Shown in pieces: positions 9,730-19,475 of a DNA stretch of 64,000 bases (its first letter is position 1; each line of letters opens with the position of its first letter). Below the pieces are notes generated by a model. The model made no database searches. It was given only the letters and a program-made list of their open reading frames with translations, and was not told the origin of the DNA. Made by a program: the position numbers and the translations under genes. Source of the DNA: Cyanobacteria bacterium FACHB-DQ100 (lineage in GTDB: Bacteria; Cyanobacteriota; Cyanobacteriia; Leptolyngbyales; Leptolyngbyaceae); the NCBI GenBank assembly GCA_014695195.1, contig JACJNW010000019.1:1-64000 (forward strand), read 5' to 3'.

Positions 9730-11865
9730 ATGTATGCACCCATCTGGACAGGAAAAGTTTATCCCTTAGGCGCAGCTTGGGACGGAAAAGGAACCAATTT
9801 TTCCCTCTTTTCCGAACACGCCACTGGTGTCGAGGTCTGCTTATTTGATCCAGATGGTTCAGAATTGCGTTTACCGCTCTACCAAGGACAGAACTTTCTT
9901 TGGCATGGTTATGTTCCGGGAGTTGCACCTGGACAGCGATATGGCTTTCGAGTTCATGGAGCATGGGAACCTCAGCGCGGACACCGGTTTAATCCAAATA
10001 AGCTTTTAATTGATCCTTATGCCAAAGCGATCGACGGCGATGTTCAACATGGTGAAGCAATCTTTAGCTACCGATGGGGCGATCTAGCAGAAGATTTAGG
10101 CTTTTCTGATTTAGATGATGCTCATTTAGTGCCTAAGTGTGTAGTGGTTGATCCATCATTTAACTGGCAGGGCGATCAACTCCTACAAACCCCTTGGAAT
10201 GAAACCGTAATCTATGAGATGCACGTCAAGGGATTCACAAAGAACCATCCTGATATTCCCGAAGAGCTACGGGGAACTTATGCCGGAGTTGCACATCCAG
10301 CGGCGATCGAGCATTTGAAAGCGCTGGGTGTGACTGCGGTTGAACTCATGCCTGTGCATCACTTCCTGGCGCATCCAGGGCATCTAGCCGGCAAAGACTT
10401 AAGCAACTATTGGGGCTACGATTCGATTAACTTCTTCTCGCCGTATTCCGGCTACAGTGCGGATAAGAGCCTGGGTGGACAAGTGCGAGAATTCAAACAA
10501 ATGGTCAAAGCTTTGCACGAAGCTGGGATCGAAGTGATTTTGGACGTGGTTTACAATCACACCGGGGAAGGAAATCACTGCGGCCCAATGCTTTCACTGC
10601 GAGGCATTGATAACAAAACGTACTATCGCTTAGTTGAAGGCAATGAGCGGTACTACATGGATTTTACCGGATGTGGCAATTCGCTGAATGTTCAAAGCCC
10701 CCAAGTGCTCAAGCTGATTATGGATAGCTTGCGCTATTGGGTAACAGAAATGCACGTTGATGGTTTCCGGTTTGACTTAGCATCGGCACTAGCGCGGGAA
10801 CTGTATGCGGTAGATAACTTAGCGTCGTTCTTCGACATTATTCATCAAGATCCGATTCTTGCAGGTGTGAAGTTGATTGCGGAACCTTGGGATGTTGGGG
10901 ATGGTGGCTATCAAGTGGGTAACTTCCCAATTCTCTGGTCAGAATGGAACGGAAAATATCGCGATGAAATGCGCGACTTTTGGCGCGGACAAGATGGTAA
11001 GCTCGGCGAATTTGGTTATCGATTCACAGGGAGTCCAGATCTCTATCAACTCAATGGTAGAAGACCTCACGCCAGCATCAACTTCATCACAGCGCACGAT
11101 GGCTTCACGCTTCGAGATTTGGTGAGCTACAACGAAAAGCACAATGAAGCAAATGGTGAAGACAATCGCGACGGTGAAAGCCACAATCGCTCCTGGAATT
11201 GCGGAGTGGAAGGTGAAACCGATGATGCTGAAGTTCTGAGACTGCGCGATCGACAACAGCGCAATATTCTCACAACCTTGATGTTGTCGCAGGGCATTCC
11301 GATGATTGTGATGGGCGATGAAATGGGTCGGACTCAATCCGGCAACAACAATGCTTACTGTCAGAATAATGAACTGTCTTGGTTAGATTGGGAGTTGCGC
11401 GATCGTAATGCGGATTTGCTCAATTTCACACAGCGATTGATTCATTTCCGTCAAGCGCATCCTGTGTTCCGTAGGCAGCGCTGGTTCCAAGGTCAAGCAA
11501 TTCACGGTTCGAGTGTGAGTGACATTGCTTGGTTTAATCCCGATGGTAATGAAATGACCGCTGAGCAATGGTGTAATGGATACGCTAAAGCAATTACGGT
11601 GTTCCTGAATGGTAGTGAACTGCCGGATCGAGGCCCGAAAGGTGGACGCATTAAAGACAATAGCTTCCTACTTCTGTTTAATGCTCATTGGGAAATGATT
11701 GATTTTGCTTTGCCTGAGCGGTTACGCCAACGCAAGTGGACAGCACTGATCAATACAAAAGAGCCGCGCTTCCTGGATGAAAAGATTATCTTCACGGGGA
11801 CGAAGAATGTTCCGGTTATGGGCCGATCGTTGGTTATCTTGCAATCTGGAAACGGTAAAGCTTAG
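9730..11865 (+). CDS. glgX: Glycogen debranching enzyme (isoamylase type)
   Basis: GlgX is a GH13 enzyme that hydrolyses alpha-1,6 branches of glycogen. The 711-residue protein has an N-terminal CBM48 domain (about 10-110, GAAWDGKGTNFSLFSEHA) and an alpha-amylase barrel. Conserved regions are DVVYNHT (about 275), DGFRFDLASAL (nucleophile Asp, about 347), AEPWD (acid/base Glu, about 385) and AHDGFTLRDL (about 457). Length and motif spacing are normal. It is monocistronic, ending at a bidirectional hairpin shared with convergent putA. Confidence 0.95.
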   Translation: MYAPIWTGKVYPLGAAWDGKGTNFSLFSEHATGVEVCLFDPDGSELRLPLYQGQNFLWHGYVPGVAPGQRYGFRVHGAWEPQRGHRFNPNKLLIDPYAKAIDGDVQHGEAIFSYRWGDLAEDLGFSDLDDAHLVPKCVVVDPSFNWQGDQLLQTPWNETVIYEMHVKGFTKNHPDIPEELRGTYAGVAHPAAIEHLKALGVTAVELMPVHHFLAHPGHLAGKDLSNYWGYDSINFFSPYSGYSADKSLGGQVREFKQMVKALHEAGIEVILDVVYNHTGEGNHCGPMLSLRGIDNKTYYRLVEGNERYYMDFTGCGNSLNVQSPQVLKLIMDSLRYWVTEMHVDGFRFDLASALARELYAVDNLASFFDIIHQDPILAGVKLIAEPWDVGDGGYQVGNFPILWSEWNGKYRDEMRDFWRGQDGKLGEFGYRFTGSPDLYQLNGRRPHASINFITAHDGFTLRDLVSYNEKHNEANGEDNRDGESHNRSWNCGVEGETDDAEVLRLRDRQQRNILTTLMLSQGIPMIVMGDEMGRTQSGNNNAYCQNNELSWLDWELRDRNADLLNFTQRLIHFRQAHPVFRRQRWFQGQAIHGSSVSDIAWFNPDGNEMTAEQWCNGYAKAITVFLNGSELPDRGPKGGRIKDNSFLLLFNAHWEMIDFALPERLRQRKWTALINTKEPRFLDEKIIFTGTKNVPVMGRSLVILQSGNGKA

Positions 11866-11894
11866 GTGTGCAAAACCCTCTGCTGTTTGAGTAG

Positions 11895-11934
11895 ACCTGC
11901 TGCATGAATCTCTGACAGGATTCATGCAGCAGGT
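11895..11934. terminator. Bidirectional hairpin between glgX and putA
   Basis: The perfect 16-bp inverted repeat ACCTGCTGCATGAATC / GATTCATGCAGCAGGT has an 8-base loop and lies between two convergent stop codons. It lacks a long U tract on either side, but its position and stability fit a transcription stop for both genes. Confidence 0.8.
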
Positions 11935-11941
11935 AATCAAG

Positions 11942-14911
11942 TTATTCCGCGCCCTCGATCGGTGCAAATCCCTGACGCTGAACATTTTCTGTCACCACGC
12001 GCGGTTCTAGGAATTGGAGCAGATAATCGACTCCGCCTGCCTTAGAACCCACGCCGGAGAGCTTAAAGCCCCCGAACGGTTGACGAGCGACGATCGCGCC
12101 TGTAATGCCGCGATTGATGTACAGATTGCCGACTTCAAACTCTGCCTGTGCTTGCTCAATGTGCGAAGGAGTACGCGAATACAATCCACCCGTCAGGGCG
12201 TAAGGTGTTCCATTTGCCATTTCTAATGCTGCTTGGAACGAGTTTGCTCGCATCACTGCTAACACTGGGCCAAAAATCTCTTCTTGAGCGATCTTGGCAT
12301 CGGCTGGAACATGGGCAAAAATCACAGGCCCGACATAGTAGCCACCTTCGGGGGTGGGAAGCTCGATCGCAACTTCCGCTTCAGTCCGTCCTTTTTCGAT
12401 GTAGTCCCGGATACGCTGTTGTGCTTCACCATCGATCACAGGACCTACTTTTGTACTCGGTCGTTCAGCTTCTCCGATGTTGAGCGATCGTGTGGCTTCG
12501 ATCAATCGCGATAGGAAAGTTTCGTAGACGGGTTCTAGGACGATCGCTTTAGAACAAGCCGAACATTTCTGACCACTGTACCCAAATGCAGATTGCACGA
12601 CACCTTGAACCGCTTGATCTAAGTCTGCACTTTCATCAATGATGACAGCATTCTTACCACCCATCTCAGCAACAACGCGCTTCAGGTGCTTTTGTCCCGG
12701 TTGTAGAACGGCTGCATCTTTGTAGATTTGACATCCAACGGCTTGCGATCCGGTGAATACAATCATGTGGACATCAGGATGCTTAACCAAATGTGCGCCA
12801 ACGGTATGACCTTCACCGGGAATGAATTGGAACACTCCGCGAGGAATTCCAGCTTCAATCAACACTTCTGCGATTTTGGCAGCAATCACTGAAGAGGTTT
12901 CAGCAGGCTTTAATAAAGCACAGTTTCCAGTCACCAAGGCTGCAACGGTCATGCCTACAGGAATTGCCAGAGGGAAGTTCCAAGGAGAAATCACTAATAC
13001 AATTCCGCGAGGATGATAGCGATAGTGGTTCGTTTCACCAGGGAAATCATAGTCTACGCCTCGATCGAGCCGTTCCATCTCATCAGCGTAATAGTTGCAA
13101 AAATCGATCGCTTCTGAAACCTCTCCGTCGCCTTCTTTCACAGGCTTACCCACCTCAAAGGTCATCCAAGCAATCAATTCTTCGCGCCGTTGTTCAAATA
13201 GATTGGCAGCTTTGCGAAGGATTTGAGCGCGTTCACTAGCAGAAGTCCGCCGCCATGCGGGAAACGCTGCTTTCGCAGAGTCGATCGCTTGATTTGCTTG
13301 CTCAATGTTGATCATGCCGATCGTGCCTACCGTTTCACTGCATCGCGATGGATTCTCGGACTTGAGCTTTTGATCGGTTTCAACAAACTCACCATTGATT
13401 AGTGGTAAGTAGGTTTTTCCGAACTGTTGCCGCACTGATTGAAGTGCTGCTTGAATGCGATCGCGCTTGGCACTGTCGGCATAGTCGGTATCGGCTGCAT
13501 TCTCGAACTTATCTAAAGGTTTCAGTTCAGCATGTTCGTTTACTTTCGGAGCAGCGATGAGTTCCTCGATCGGACGTTCTTCCAAGTTCTGCCGCAAAAA
13601 TGAACTATTCGCCGTGTTCTCCAACAATCGACGAATCAGATACGACATTCCCGGAATCAGTTCGCCATAGGGACAATACACCCGAACCCGATAGCCCTGA
13701 TTGACGATCGCTTTCGCTAACTTATCGCCCATTCCGTACAACGTTTGGAACTCAATTCGATGTTTGGGAATGTTCAAATCTTTGGCAATCGCTAACGCAT
13801 GAGCTTGCGATCGCACATTATGACTGCCGATCGCAGCATTCAACACCGCATGATTTTCGAGCAATAGTTCTGTTAACCGCTCATAGTTCGCATCAGTTTC
13901 AGCTTTGTCATTAAATACAGGCTGATCCCAATCCTTCTGAACCGCTTTGATGGTTTCTTGATCCCAGTACGCTCCTTTAACCAATCGTACTGTTACCGGA
14001 GTTCCGCGCTCTTTTGCCCAATTAACTAAGCCTTGTAAGTCCTGCTCACTATCGCGCAAATAGCCTTGAATTGTCATGCCCACATCAGAGCGCGATCGAA
14101 ACTCGTCTTCTAGCAGCAACGCTTTCAGAATGGAGAGCGTTAAATCTTTGTAAGCATATTGCTCCATATCAAAGTGAACGGCTGCTCCTAGCTCTTGAGC
14201 GCGTCGCAGCAAGGTTCGAGCACGATCGGCAACTCGCGCTTTACTGCCTTCTTCATCCAACGGATCGAATTGTGAATAGAATGCTGTGAGCTTGACCGAA
14301 ACCTGAACTTTCGGCAGCGGTTGACCCTCGGCAAAATCGATTTGCTCAACTTTTGACCAGGATTTCGAGGCTTCGGTTAGTTGCTCCATCAAATCGAGAT
14401 AACGATCGAGATACGATTGCGCCTCCGCTTCAGTGATCACCGCTTCACCCAGCAGATCGACCGTAAACGCCATCTTTTCTTTTCGCAGCCGCTCAATCGT
14501 TTTCAACACCTGCTTGAGATTTTCACCCGCAATGTACTTATGCGCCAACGTTTCCACCGCAGTAGACAGCGTGGTTGCAGCCAGTTGTCCGGGCATTGAC
14601 TCAGCATTAGCGAAGTTAAGCAAACTTTTCAGAGCCGCCGGAAGTTCGACGGTACGATCGCTCATGTATTCTTGTAAATGTCTAGCAATTTCGGGCTTAC
14701 TTCGCAGCGACGGCAAACAATCAATCAGGCGAAACAACTGCACCCGCAATCCCGGATTGCCCATTGCCCAGCCCAGCAGCTTATCATCCCACTGCATCTG
14801 ATCCCGCATCTGAGCCAACCACGATCGCGACTCACGAGTCGCACTGAGGAGCTGGCGTGCGATCGCTTGCGTCTGAGATTCGTAACGGTCATGAAAAGCC
14901 TGACTCACCAT
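11942..14911 (-). CDS. putA: Bifunctional proline dehydrogenase / L-glutamate gamma-semialdehyde dehydrogenase
   Basis: PutA oxidises proline to glutamate in two steps: FAD-dependent proline dehydrogenase, then NAD-dependent P5C dehydrogenase. The 989-residue protein has the PRODH barrel at about 100-470 (VSVKLTAFYSQ, RLVKGAYWD, FQTLYGMGD, RVRVYCPYGELIPGMSYLIRR). The aldehyde dehydrogenase domain is at about 490-980, with AEMGGKNAVIID and catalytic Cys783 in YSGQKCSAC. No N-terminal ribbon-helix-helix domain is present, so it should not repress its own gene as E. coli PutA does. It is convergent with glgX. The upstream 280 bases hold no other gene. Confidence 0.95.
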   Translation of the reverse strand: MVSQAFHDRYESQTQAIARQLLSATRESRSWLAQMRDQMQWDDKLLGWAMGNPGLRVQLFRLIDCLPSLRSKPEIARHLQEYMSDRTVELPAALKSLLNFANAESMPGQLAATTLSTAVETLAHKYIAGENLKQVLKTIERLRKEKMAFTVDLLGEAVITEAEAQSYLDRYLDLMEQLTEASKSWSKVEQIDFAEGQPLPKVQVSVKLTAFYSQFDPLDEEGSKARVADRARTLLRRAQELGAAVHFDMEQYAYKDLTLSILKALLLEDEFRSRSDVGMTIQGYLRDSEQDLQGLVNWAKERGTPVTVRLVKGAYWDQETIKAVQKDWDQPVFNDKAETDANYERLTELLLENHAVLNAAIGSHNVRSQAHALAIAKDLNIPKHRIEFQTLYGMGDKLAKAIVNQGYRVRVYCPYGELIPGMSYLIRRLLENTANSSFLRQNLEERPIEELIAAPKVNEHAELKPLDKFENAADTDYADSAKRDRIQAALQSVRQQFGKTYLPLINGEFVETDQKLKSENPSRCSETVGTIGMINIEQANQAIDSAKAAFPAWRRTSASERAQILRKAANLFEQRREELIAWMTFEVGKPVKEGDGEVSEAIDFCNYYADEMERLDRGVDYDFPGETNHYRYHPRGIVLVISPWNFPLAIPVGMTVAALVTGNCALLKPAETSSVIAAKIAEVLIEAGIPRGVFQFIPGEGHTVGAHLVKHPDVHMIVFTGSQAVGCQIYKDAAVLQPGQKHLKRVVAEMGGKNAVIIDESADLDQAVQGVVQSAFGYSGQKCSACSKAIVLEPVYETFLSRLIEATRSLNIGEAERPSTKVGPVIDGEAQQRIRDYIEKGRTEAEVAIELPTPEGGYYVGPVIFAHVPADAKIAQEEIFGPVLAVMRANSFQAALEMANGTPYALTGGLYSRTPSHIEQAQAEFEVGNLYINRGITGAIVARQPFGGFKLSGVGSKAGGVDYLLQFLEPRVVTENVQRQGFAPIEGAE

Positions 14912-15194
14912 AACTTCAACGTCTCCAATAGATAATCTGGGATTCGGGGCAAGTGTTTAATCTCTTACAGTTCCATTCTCAAATCTGTCATGTTCCTCAC
15001 AGCAGGAAATGACAAAGAAGATTCACATATCCTCACTAAAATCAGAGGATATTTATAGTCTGTCATTTATTCCCGGTTTCGGAAGGAGATTTTTGGAGCG
15101 TAAGTTACAAAGTTTGTAGTTTTTAACTTGTGTTCCGAATTTAATGATCTACTACTGTAGGATTTTTTGCATCCTACAAAATAACAATCAAACT

Positions 15195-16037
15195 ATGCCC
15201 CGTCTTTCTGAATTGCACCCCCTGTTTTACCACACCCGCATTCATCAAAAACGCTTGTTTCGCAGAGTGAGCGATCGCCTCCAAGGTCATCAATTCGCCC
15301 AAGAAAACTGCTCTGAATCTTTACCCTTTAGTTGTGTTAAACATCAATCGTTATTGCGGCGAAAATTAGGCGACTCTGATCCAAGATTGCAGGAAAATAA
15401 AATTACTAATCTACAGCTTGCACACCGAACGATCGATGGAATTGTGATCCAACCTGGTGAAACCTTCTCGCTCTGGAACTGTGTCGGAGAGGCGACTGCA
15501 CAAAAGGGTTATGTTGAGGGAATGCAGCTTTCGCGTGGAGAAGTCAAAACCGGGATCGGTGGCGGTTTGTGTCAATTAGCCAACCTTTTATATTGGATGG
15601 CGCTTCATACGCCATTAACCGTGATTGAGCGTCATCATCACAGTTTTGATCCCTTTCCCGATGAAAATCGTACCTTACCCTTTGGTAGTGGAGCCGGGAT
15701 TTTTTACAACTACATTGATCTTCGATTTTATAATTTCACTGACCAGCCGTTTCAAATCCGAGTGTGGCTCACAGGAAATCATCTAAAAGGTGCAGTTTAC
15801 ACTGATCCAAATTGGCCCTATACCTATCATGTCTTTGAGCGGAATCATCGCTTTATTCAAAAGAACGATCGCGTTTATCGTTCCAATGAGATTTGGCGAT
15901 CGCGCATCGATAAACGCACCGGAAATCATCTAGCTGAAGAACTTTTAATTACAAACTTTGCTGAAGTGAAATATGAGATCGACTTATCTGAGATCACTCA
16001 GAAAGAAGTCCTGATTTCAGAATCAGGTGTACTATAA
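15195..16037 (+). CDS. VanW family protein
   Basis: The 280-residue protein carries the VanW domain. After a KITNLQLAHRTIDGIVIQPG segment come ETFSLWNCVGEATAQKGYVEG and GIGGGLCQLANLLYWMAL, the hallmark of the family. VanW was named from a vancomycin-resistance cluster, but its biochemical role is unknown; cell-envelope function is usually inferred. No signal peptide is evident. The ATG at 15195 (MPRLSELHPL) is preferred to one at 15144, which adds a Cys-rich unmatched extension. The 16064 gene follows 26 bases downstream. Confidence 0.85.
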   Translation: MPRLSELHPLFYHTRIHQKRLFRRVSDRLQGHQFAQENCSESLPFSCVKHQSLLRRKLGDSDPRLQENKITNLQLAHRTIDGIVIQPGETFSLWNCVGEATAQKGYVEGMQLSRGEVKTGIGGGLCQLANLLYWMALHTPLTVIERHHHSFDPFPDENRTLPFGSGAGIFYNYIDLRFYNFTDQPFQIRVWLTGNHLKGAVYTDPNWPYTYHVFERNHRFIQKNDRVYRSNEIWRSRIDKRTGNHLAEELLITNFAEVKYEIDLSEITQKEVLISESGVL

Positions 16038-16063
16038 GAGCTTGTAGCGCGAAACAAAGACGC

Positions 16064-16360
16064 ATGAGTTCAGCCGTACAGTTTGGATTGATTTGCTTTT
16101 TGGTATTTTTTGCTCTATCTCAAGTCTTTCAATGGGCGCAAGAACTGACGCTGCCTCTGCCATTTTTTATCTTGGCGGGAGCAGCTTTATCGATCGCCTC
16201 AAACTTCGATCGACGGGCAGGATTTCCCTTCAACTTAATCAATCTTCCAACACCTGAAGCGCCTCCAGTCGAATCCCCAACCCTCACTCAATCCTCGACC
16301 CCAAAATTCCCCCACGAAGTCTCCTTCACCATCCGCAAGCCTGAAAAACAGGATCAGTAA
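16064..16360 (+). CDS. Small membrane protein of unknown function
   Basis: The 98-residue protein has two hydrophobic helices (about 5-24 and 29-46, LPFFILAGAALSIASNFD) and a Pro/Ser/Thr-rich soluble tail. No family is recognised. Same strand as the VanW gene upstream and the PSI accumulation factor gene downstream, with short gaps, so co-transcription is possible. Confidence 0.6.
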   Translation: MSSAVQFGLICFLVFFALSQVFQWAQELTLPLPFFILAGAALSIASNFDRRAGFPFNLINLPTPEAPPVESPTLTQSSTPKFPHEVSFTIRKPEKQDQ

Positions 16361-16417
16361 ACTGCTCCCCTCTTCCGTCACAATGGATTCATAGTGACGT
16401 TCATTTCTCTGACCTTT

Positions 16418-16969
16418 ATGTTTAACCGCTTCGTATTGGCGTTTGTCGCGATCGCGCTCTTTTGTTTCACGATCGCACAACCCGCTTGGGCAAGTCTCGA
16501 CGACGATCGCTTTGATGGCGAAATCTTTGCGCTTTATGCCGGAAACGGCTCACTGGTGCCGCCAAAAGTCACGTTAGCGGATGCGTTCAACCAGAAAAAA
16601 CCTGTCCTGATGGTGTTCTACACCGACGATAGCAGCGACTGTAAACGTTACTCCAGCGTCGTTTCGCAGGCGCAAGCCTTCTACGGTCGCGTGATTGACA
16701 TTATGCCGATCCGGGTCGATTCGCTTCCTGTGAAAGACAAGTTTGACCTGAAAGAACCTGGCTACTACTACAAAGGCTTTGTGCCGCAAACTCTGGTCTT
16801 TGACCAAAACGGCAAAGTGCGGCTCAACGAAGTCGGAACCATCCCTTACGAAAAGATCGATGATGAATTCCGAAGCATTTTTGATCTTCTGCCACGATCG
16901 GAGTCCGTGATTCTCAAACGCCGTCCGGTGAACGAAATCAACACGGAGCTGGTTCCGCAGACGAAATAA
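16418..16969 (+). CDS. Thylakoid membrane photosystem I accumulation factor-like, thioredoxin-fold protein
   Basis: The 183-residue protein has a signal or anchor helix (about 4-27, VLAFVAIALFCFTIAQPAWA). A thioredoxin-like domain follows: KPVLMVFYTDDSSDCKRYSS, then YYYKGFVPQTLVFDQNGKVR. The usual CxxC is reduced to a single Cys (SSDC). It matches from memory a cyanobacterial family annotated as thylakoid membrane PSI accumulation factor (Synechocystis slr1796 type). Its expected place is the lumenal side of the thylakoid membrane. The ATG at 16418 is preferred to a GTG at 16394 because it gives a clean signal peptide. Confidence 0.82.
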   Translation: MFNRFVLAFVAIALFCFTIAQPAWASLDDDRFDGEIFALYAGNGSLVPPKVTLADAFNQKKPVLMVFYTDDSSDCKRYSSVVSQAQAFYGRVIDIMPIRVDSLPVKDKFDLKEPGYYYKGFVPQTLVFDQNGKVRLNEVGTIPYEKIDDEFRSIFDLLPRSESVILKRRPVNEINTELVPQTK

Positions 16970-17060
16970 CCTTGATCCTTAAGAATCACGTCAAGAAAGC
17001 CCACACGAGCGGATTTCCTCGATAAGATTTCGAGTAGGACACCTAGCCCCTCTTCCTGAG

Positions 17061-17672
17061 ATGCCCGACACCTACAGCACTGAGGAACTACTCCAAATTC
17101 TGTCACGAGAGCGGCAAGCCTGCATCAACGGGCAACGCTTAAATCTTGCCGCAATGCCGTCTGGAATTAATCCACTGCTCGATCGCTTTGTTAACTCAGA
17201 CGGCATCCAGCGCTTTACGGCTTACCGCGACTTCCGGAGTGCCATTCACCAGTACCAGATCGAGCATCAAGTTTCGGGCATCGTCTGGACGGCTCTAACG
17301 ATCGAAGGTAAAACGTGCCGCTGCCCCAGAATCCACGAGCAGTTAATTAGCTTGCCGTCTGATTTGGCAATTCTCAAAGCTGAGAAAGCAAAGGTGATCG
17401 AATTTTGGCGCTCCGTCACGATCGGATTTGATTCTTATCTGAGTCTGAATAGCGGCAAACTGCATCAACGGGTGACTCAGGAAGACATTGAGCGAATTGA
17501 TGCGCGATCGGAGTGGGCAGTCTTGAGCCAGCAGGGAAAAGCGGAAACCCTAGAACTAATCTTGCAACTCGGTTGGGGTAAGCCTGAAGAAGCTGTTTAC
17601 CGTCGAGGATTTCCAGAGTCAGGCAGTGAATATATTCATGCAGTGCGACCCGGACGAGTGCCGATCGGGTGA
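17061..17672 (+). CDS. Conserved hypothetical protein, likely cyanobacterial
   Basis: The 203-residue soluble protein has no membrane helix or enzyme motif that I can name. Recognisable blocks are STEELLQILSRERQACINGQ, FTAYRDFRSAIHQYQIEHQV and a Cys pair (KTCRCPRIHEQL). Composition and codon use match the neighbours. It stands alone 91 bases after the thioredoxin-fold gene. A long gene-poor region follows it. Confidence 0.65.
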   Translation: MPDTYSTEELLQILSRERQACINGQRLNLAAMPSGINPLLDRFVNSDGIQRFTAYRDFRSAIHQYQIEHQVSGIVWTALTIEGKTCRCPRIHEQLISLPSDLAILKAEKAKVIEFWRSVTIGFDSYLSLNSGKLHQRVTQEDIERIDARSEWAVLSQQGKAETLELILQLGWGKPEEAVYRRGFPESGSEYIHAVRPGRVPIG

Positions 17673-18280
17673 TGGCGCAATTTTTGATCCCACTCAAACG
17701 TATCGTAATACACGTGGCGGTCTTGGGATTCTGTGCCTCGCGTTGGTTTTGTCCTACTGAACCCGAATCCAGCGAACGCAGAACACAATAATCCAACCAT
17801 TCGGCGCTGTATTGGATTTGCAAAACGCTGGGACACTACCTTAGAAGTGGATAGCATTAGAAGTAGATAGCATTGAAAGCTGATATTTCTATTCCAGAAG
17901 TATGTAGTAACACGCCTTTAAGGTGATAGAAAGAATTGTCTGATGCTAATCTTTCGTAGAAGTTTTGTGACAAGCTTGTGTCAGAATTCGCTACTTGCCT
18001 GATAAACTACACTCAATAAAATAGTTTTTGTCACTAGAATAAATTTTATTGAGTTGAGTTAGCCTTACAGTGAAGTTTTTGCTAATGTTTCAGGCAGAGT
18101 CTATCCTAATGATACTTGGCACCCTCATCAGCATTTTTTACTCATATTTTTTCGTATTTAAGCATTGATTCAGCGCCATGAATTTCGCCCTTAGTTTTAT
18201 CAAACTGTTCTGCGATCGCGCAGTCTTCGGTTCTGGAAATCCTGCTATTCCGCACACCTCTGCCGACAGGTCAATCTAAA
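17673..18280. other. 608-base gene-poor region ahead of the receiver-kinase gene
   Basis: No confident gene is present. A minus-strand frame (17857-17636, 73 codons, starting ATGCTATCCACTTC) yields protein-like text such as QRFANPIQRRMVGLL and HVYYDTFEWDQKLRHH. It overlaps the end of the 17061 gene in convergent orientation and its start falls inside a 16-base tandem repeat, so it stays a weak candidate. The part from 17880 to 18170 is AT-rich, and the promoter of the 18281 gene probably lies there. Confidence 0.4.
17841..17872. repeat. Two-copy 16-bp tandem repeat
   Basis: TTAGAAGTGGATAGCA (17841-17856) is followed directly by TTAGAAGTAGATAGCA (17857-17872). They differ at one base. A weaker third partial copy (TTGAAAGCTGATA) follows. 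Confidence 0.85.
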
Positions 18281-19450
18281 ATGGCGGGCGAAAAAATTGC
18301 TATTGTCGAAGATGAAGCGATTGTTGCACTTAGTTTGCGAGCGCGATTAGAAGCCGCGAATTATGCGGTCACTGGAATTGCTGACTGTGCATCTTCCGCG
18401 CTATCACTTGTTACAAATACGACACCTGATCTTGTTCTTTTAGACATTAAATTAAAAGGCGATCAAACCGGAATTGACATCGCTCAAGCAATTTACGATC
18501 GCTGGCGAATTCCAGTGATTTTTCTCACAGGTTATCCCGATCTAGCCATACTTCATTCTGCCGAAACAGCAGATTTATTCGGCTATTTAGTAAAGCCAAT
18601 TGATTCCATTACTCTCTATGGCGCAATCAAAATTGCACTGCAAAAGTATCAGTATCAACAGCACCTTGAGAAAGTCATTCAGGAACGCACGACTGAATTA
18701 GAAATCATGAGTCTGTGCTTGCAGCAAGAAACTGCAAAATCTCAACGTCTAGAGAGCGAAATCCCCCAAGCCCTCGACGAACTGCACGCCCTCAAATCAC
18801 GACTTGTCACCACCATTTCTCATGAACTTCGTACACCTTTGGCGATCGTTCTCACTTCGGCTGAATTGATCGAGCGGCTCGGTGCAGACTGCTCATCAGA
18901 ACGACGATCGCGCTATTTCCAAAAAATCCGCGATGCGATTCAAGCCATGACAACCATCTTGACTAACACGCTAACCCTTGAAAGAACGAACGCAGCTACA
19001 CTCAAAGCGCAGTCCGCTCCCTTCAATCTGCATCAGTTGTGTCTGGAAATTCTTTCTACTGTCGAGCCTCAGTACCGCATCCAGTCTCGATTTTTTGGTG
19101 AACCACAAGTTAATCTTGATGCTGAGTTGTTCCGGCTGATTTTGACTCATCTGCTCAGTAATGCGCTCAAATTCTCAGAAGAAGACATCGATTTAGAAGT
19201 TCGATACTGCGGAGATCGAGTGACGCTGATCGTGAGCGATCGCGGTCTAGGCATTCCACCCGAAGAGGTGGCTCTGGTGTTTGAGCCATTCTATCGAGCA
19301 AAGAACGTGAGTACGATCGCGGGGGGCGGCTTGGGTCTCGCGATCGTCAAGCAATGCGTCGAGCTTCATGGCGGCACGATCGCAGCGCAGAGCGAATTAA
19401 GGCAAGGAACGATCATGCGGATCGAATTGCCGATCGACGCAACAGTCTAA
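18281..19450 (+). CDS. Response-regulator receiver / histidine kinase hybrid
   Basis: The 389-residue cytoplasmic signalling protein has an N-terminal CheY-like receiver (1-125) with phospho-acceptor Asp55 (PDLVLLDIKLKG) and the conserved Lys in YLVKPID. A coiled coil (about 128-175) leads to a HisKA domain with His181 (TISHELRTPLAIV). The HATPase domain has an N box (LTHLLSNALKFS), a G1 box (SDRGLGIPPEE) and a G2 box (GGGLGLAIVKQC). The receiver-first order means its kinase is probably gated by phosphorylation from another kinase. No partner regulator is adjacent. Confidence 0.92.
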   Translation: MAGEKIAIVEDEAIVALSLRARLEAANYAVTGIADCASSALSLVTNTTPDLVLLDIKLKGDQTGIDIAQAIYDRWRIPVIFLTGYPDLAILHSAETADLFGYLVKPIDSITLYGAIKIALQKYQYQQHLEKVIQERTTELEIMSLCLQQETAKSQRLESEIPQALDELHALKSRLVTTISHELRTPLAIVLTSAELIERLGADCSSERRSRYFQKIRDAIQAMTTILTNTLTLERTNAATLKAQSAPFNLHQLCLEILSTVEPQYRIQSRFFGEPQVNLDAELFRLILTHLLSNALKFSEEDIDLEVRYCGDRVTLIVSDRGLGIPPEEVALVFEPFYRAKNVSTIAGGGLGLAIVKQCVELHGGTIAAQSELRQGTIMRIELPIDATV

Positions 19451-19475
19451 ATTTAAAGCCGTTTAATTATTGCCC

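Noticed and set aside
11942-14911. PutA acting as its own transcriptional repressor
   Set aside because: The N-terminus lacks the ribbon-helix-helix domain required for DNA binding in trifunctional PutA.
17416-17823. 135-codon minus-strand frame over the 17061 gene
   Set aside because: It overlaps a better-supported plus-strand gene over about half its length, and its text shows no conserved pattern.
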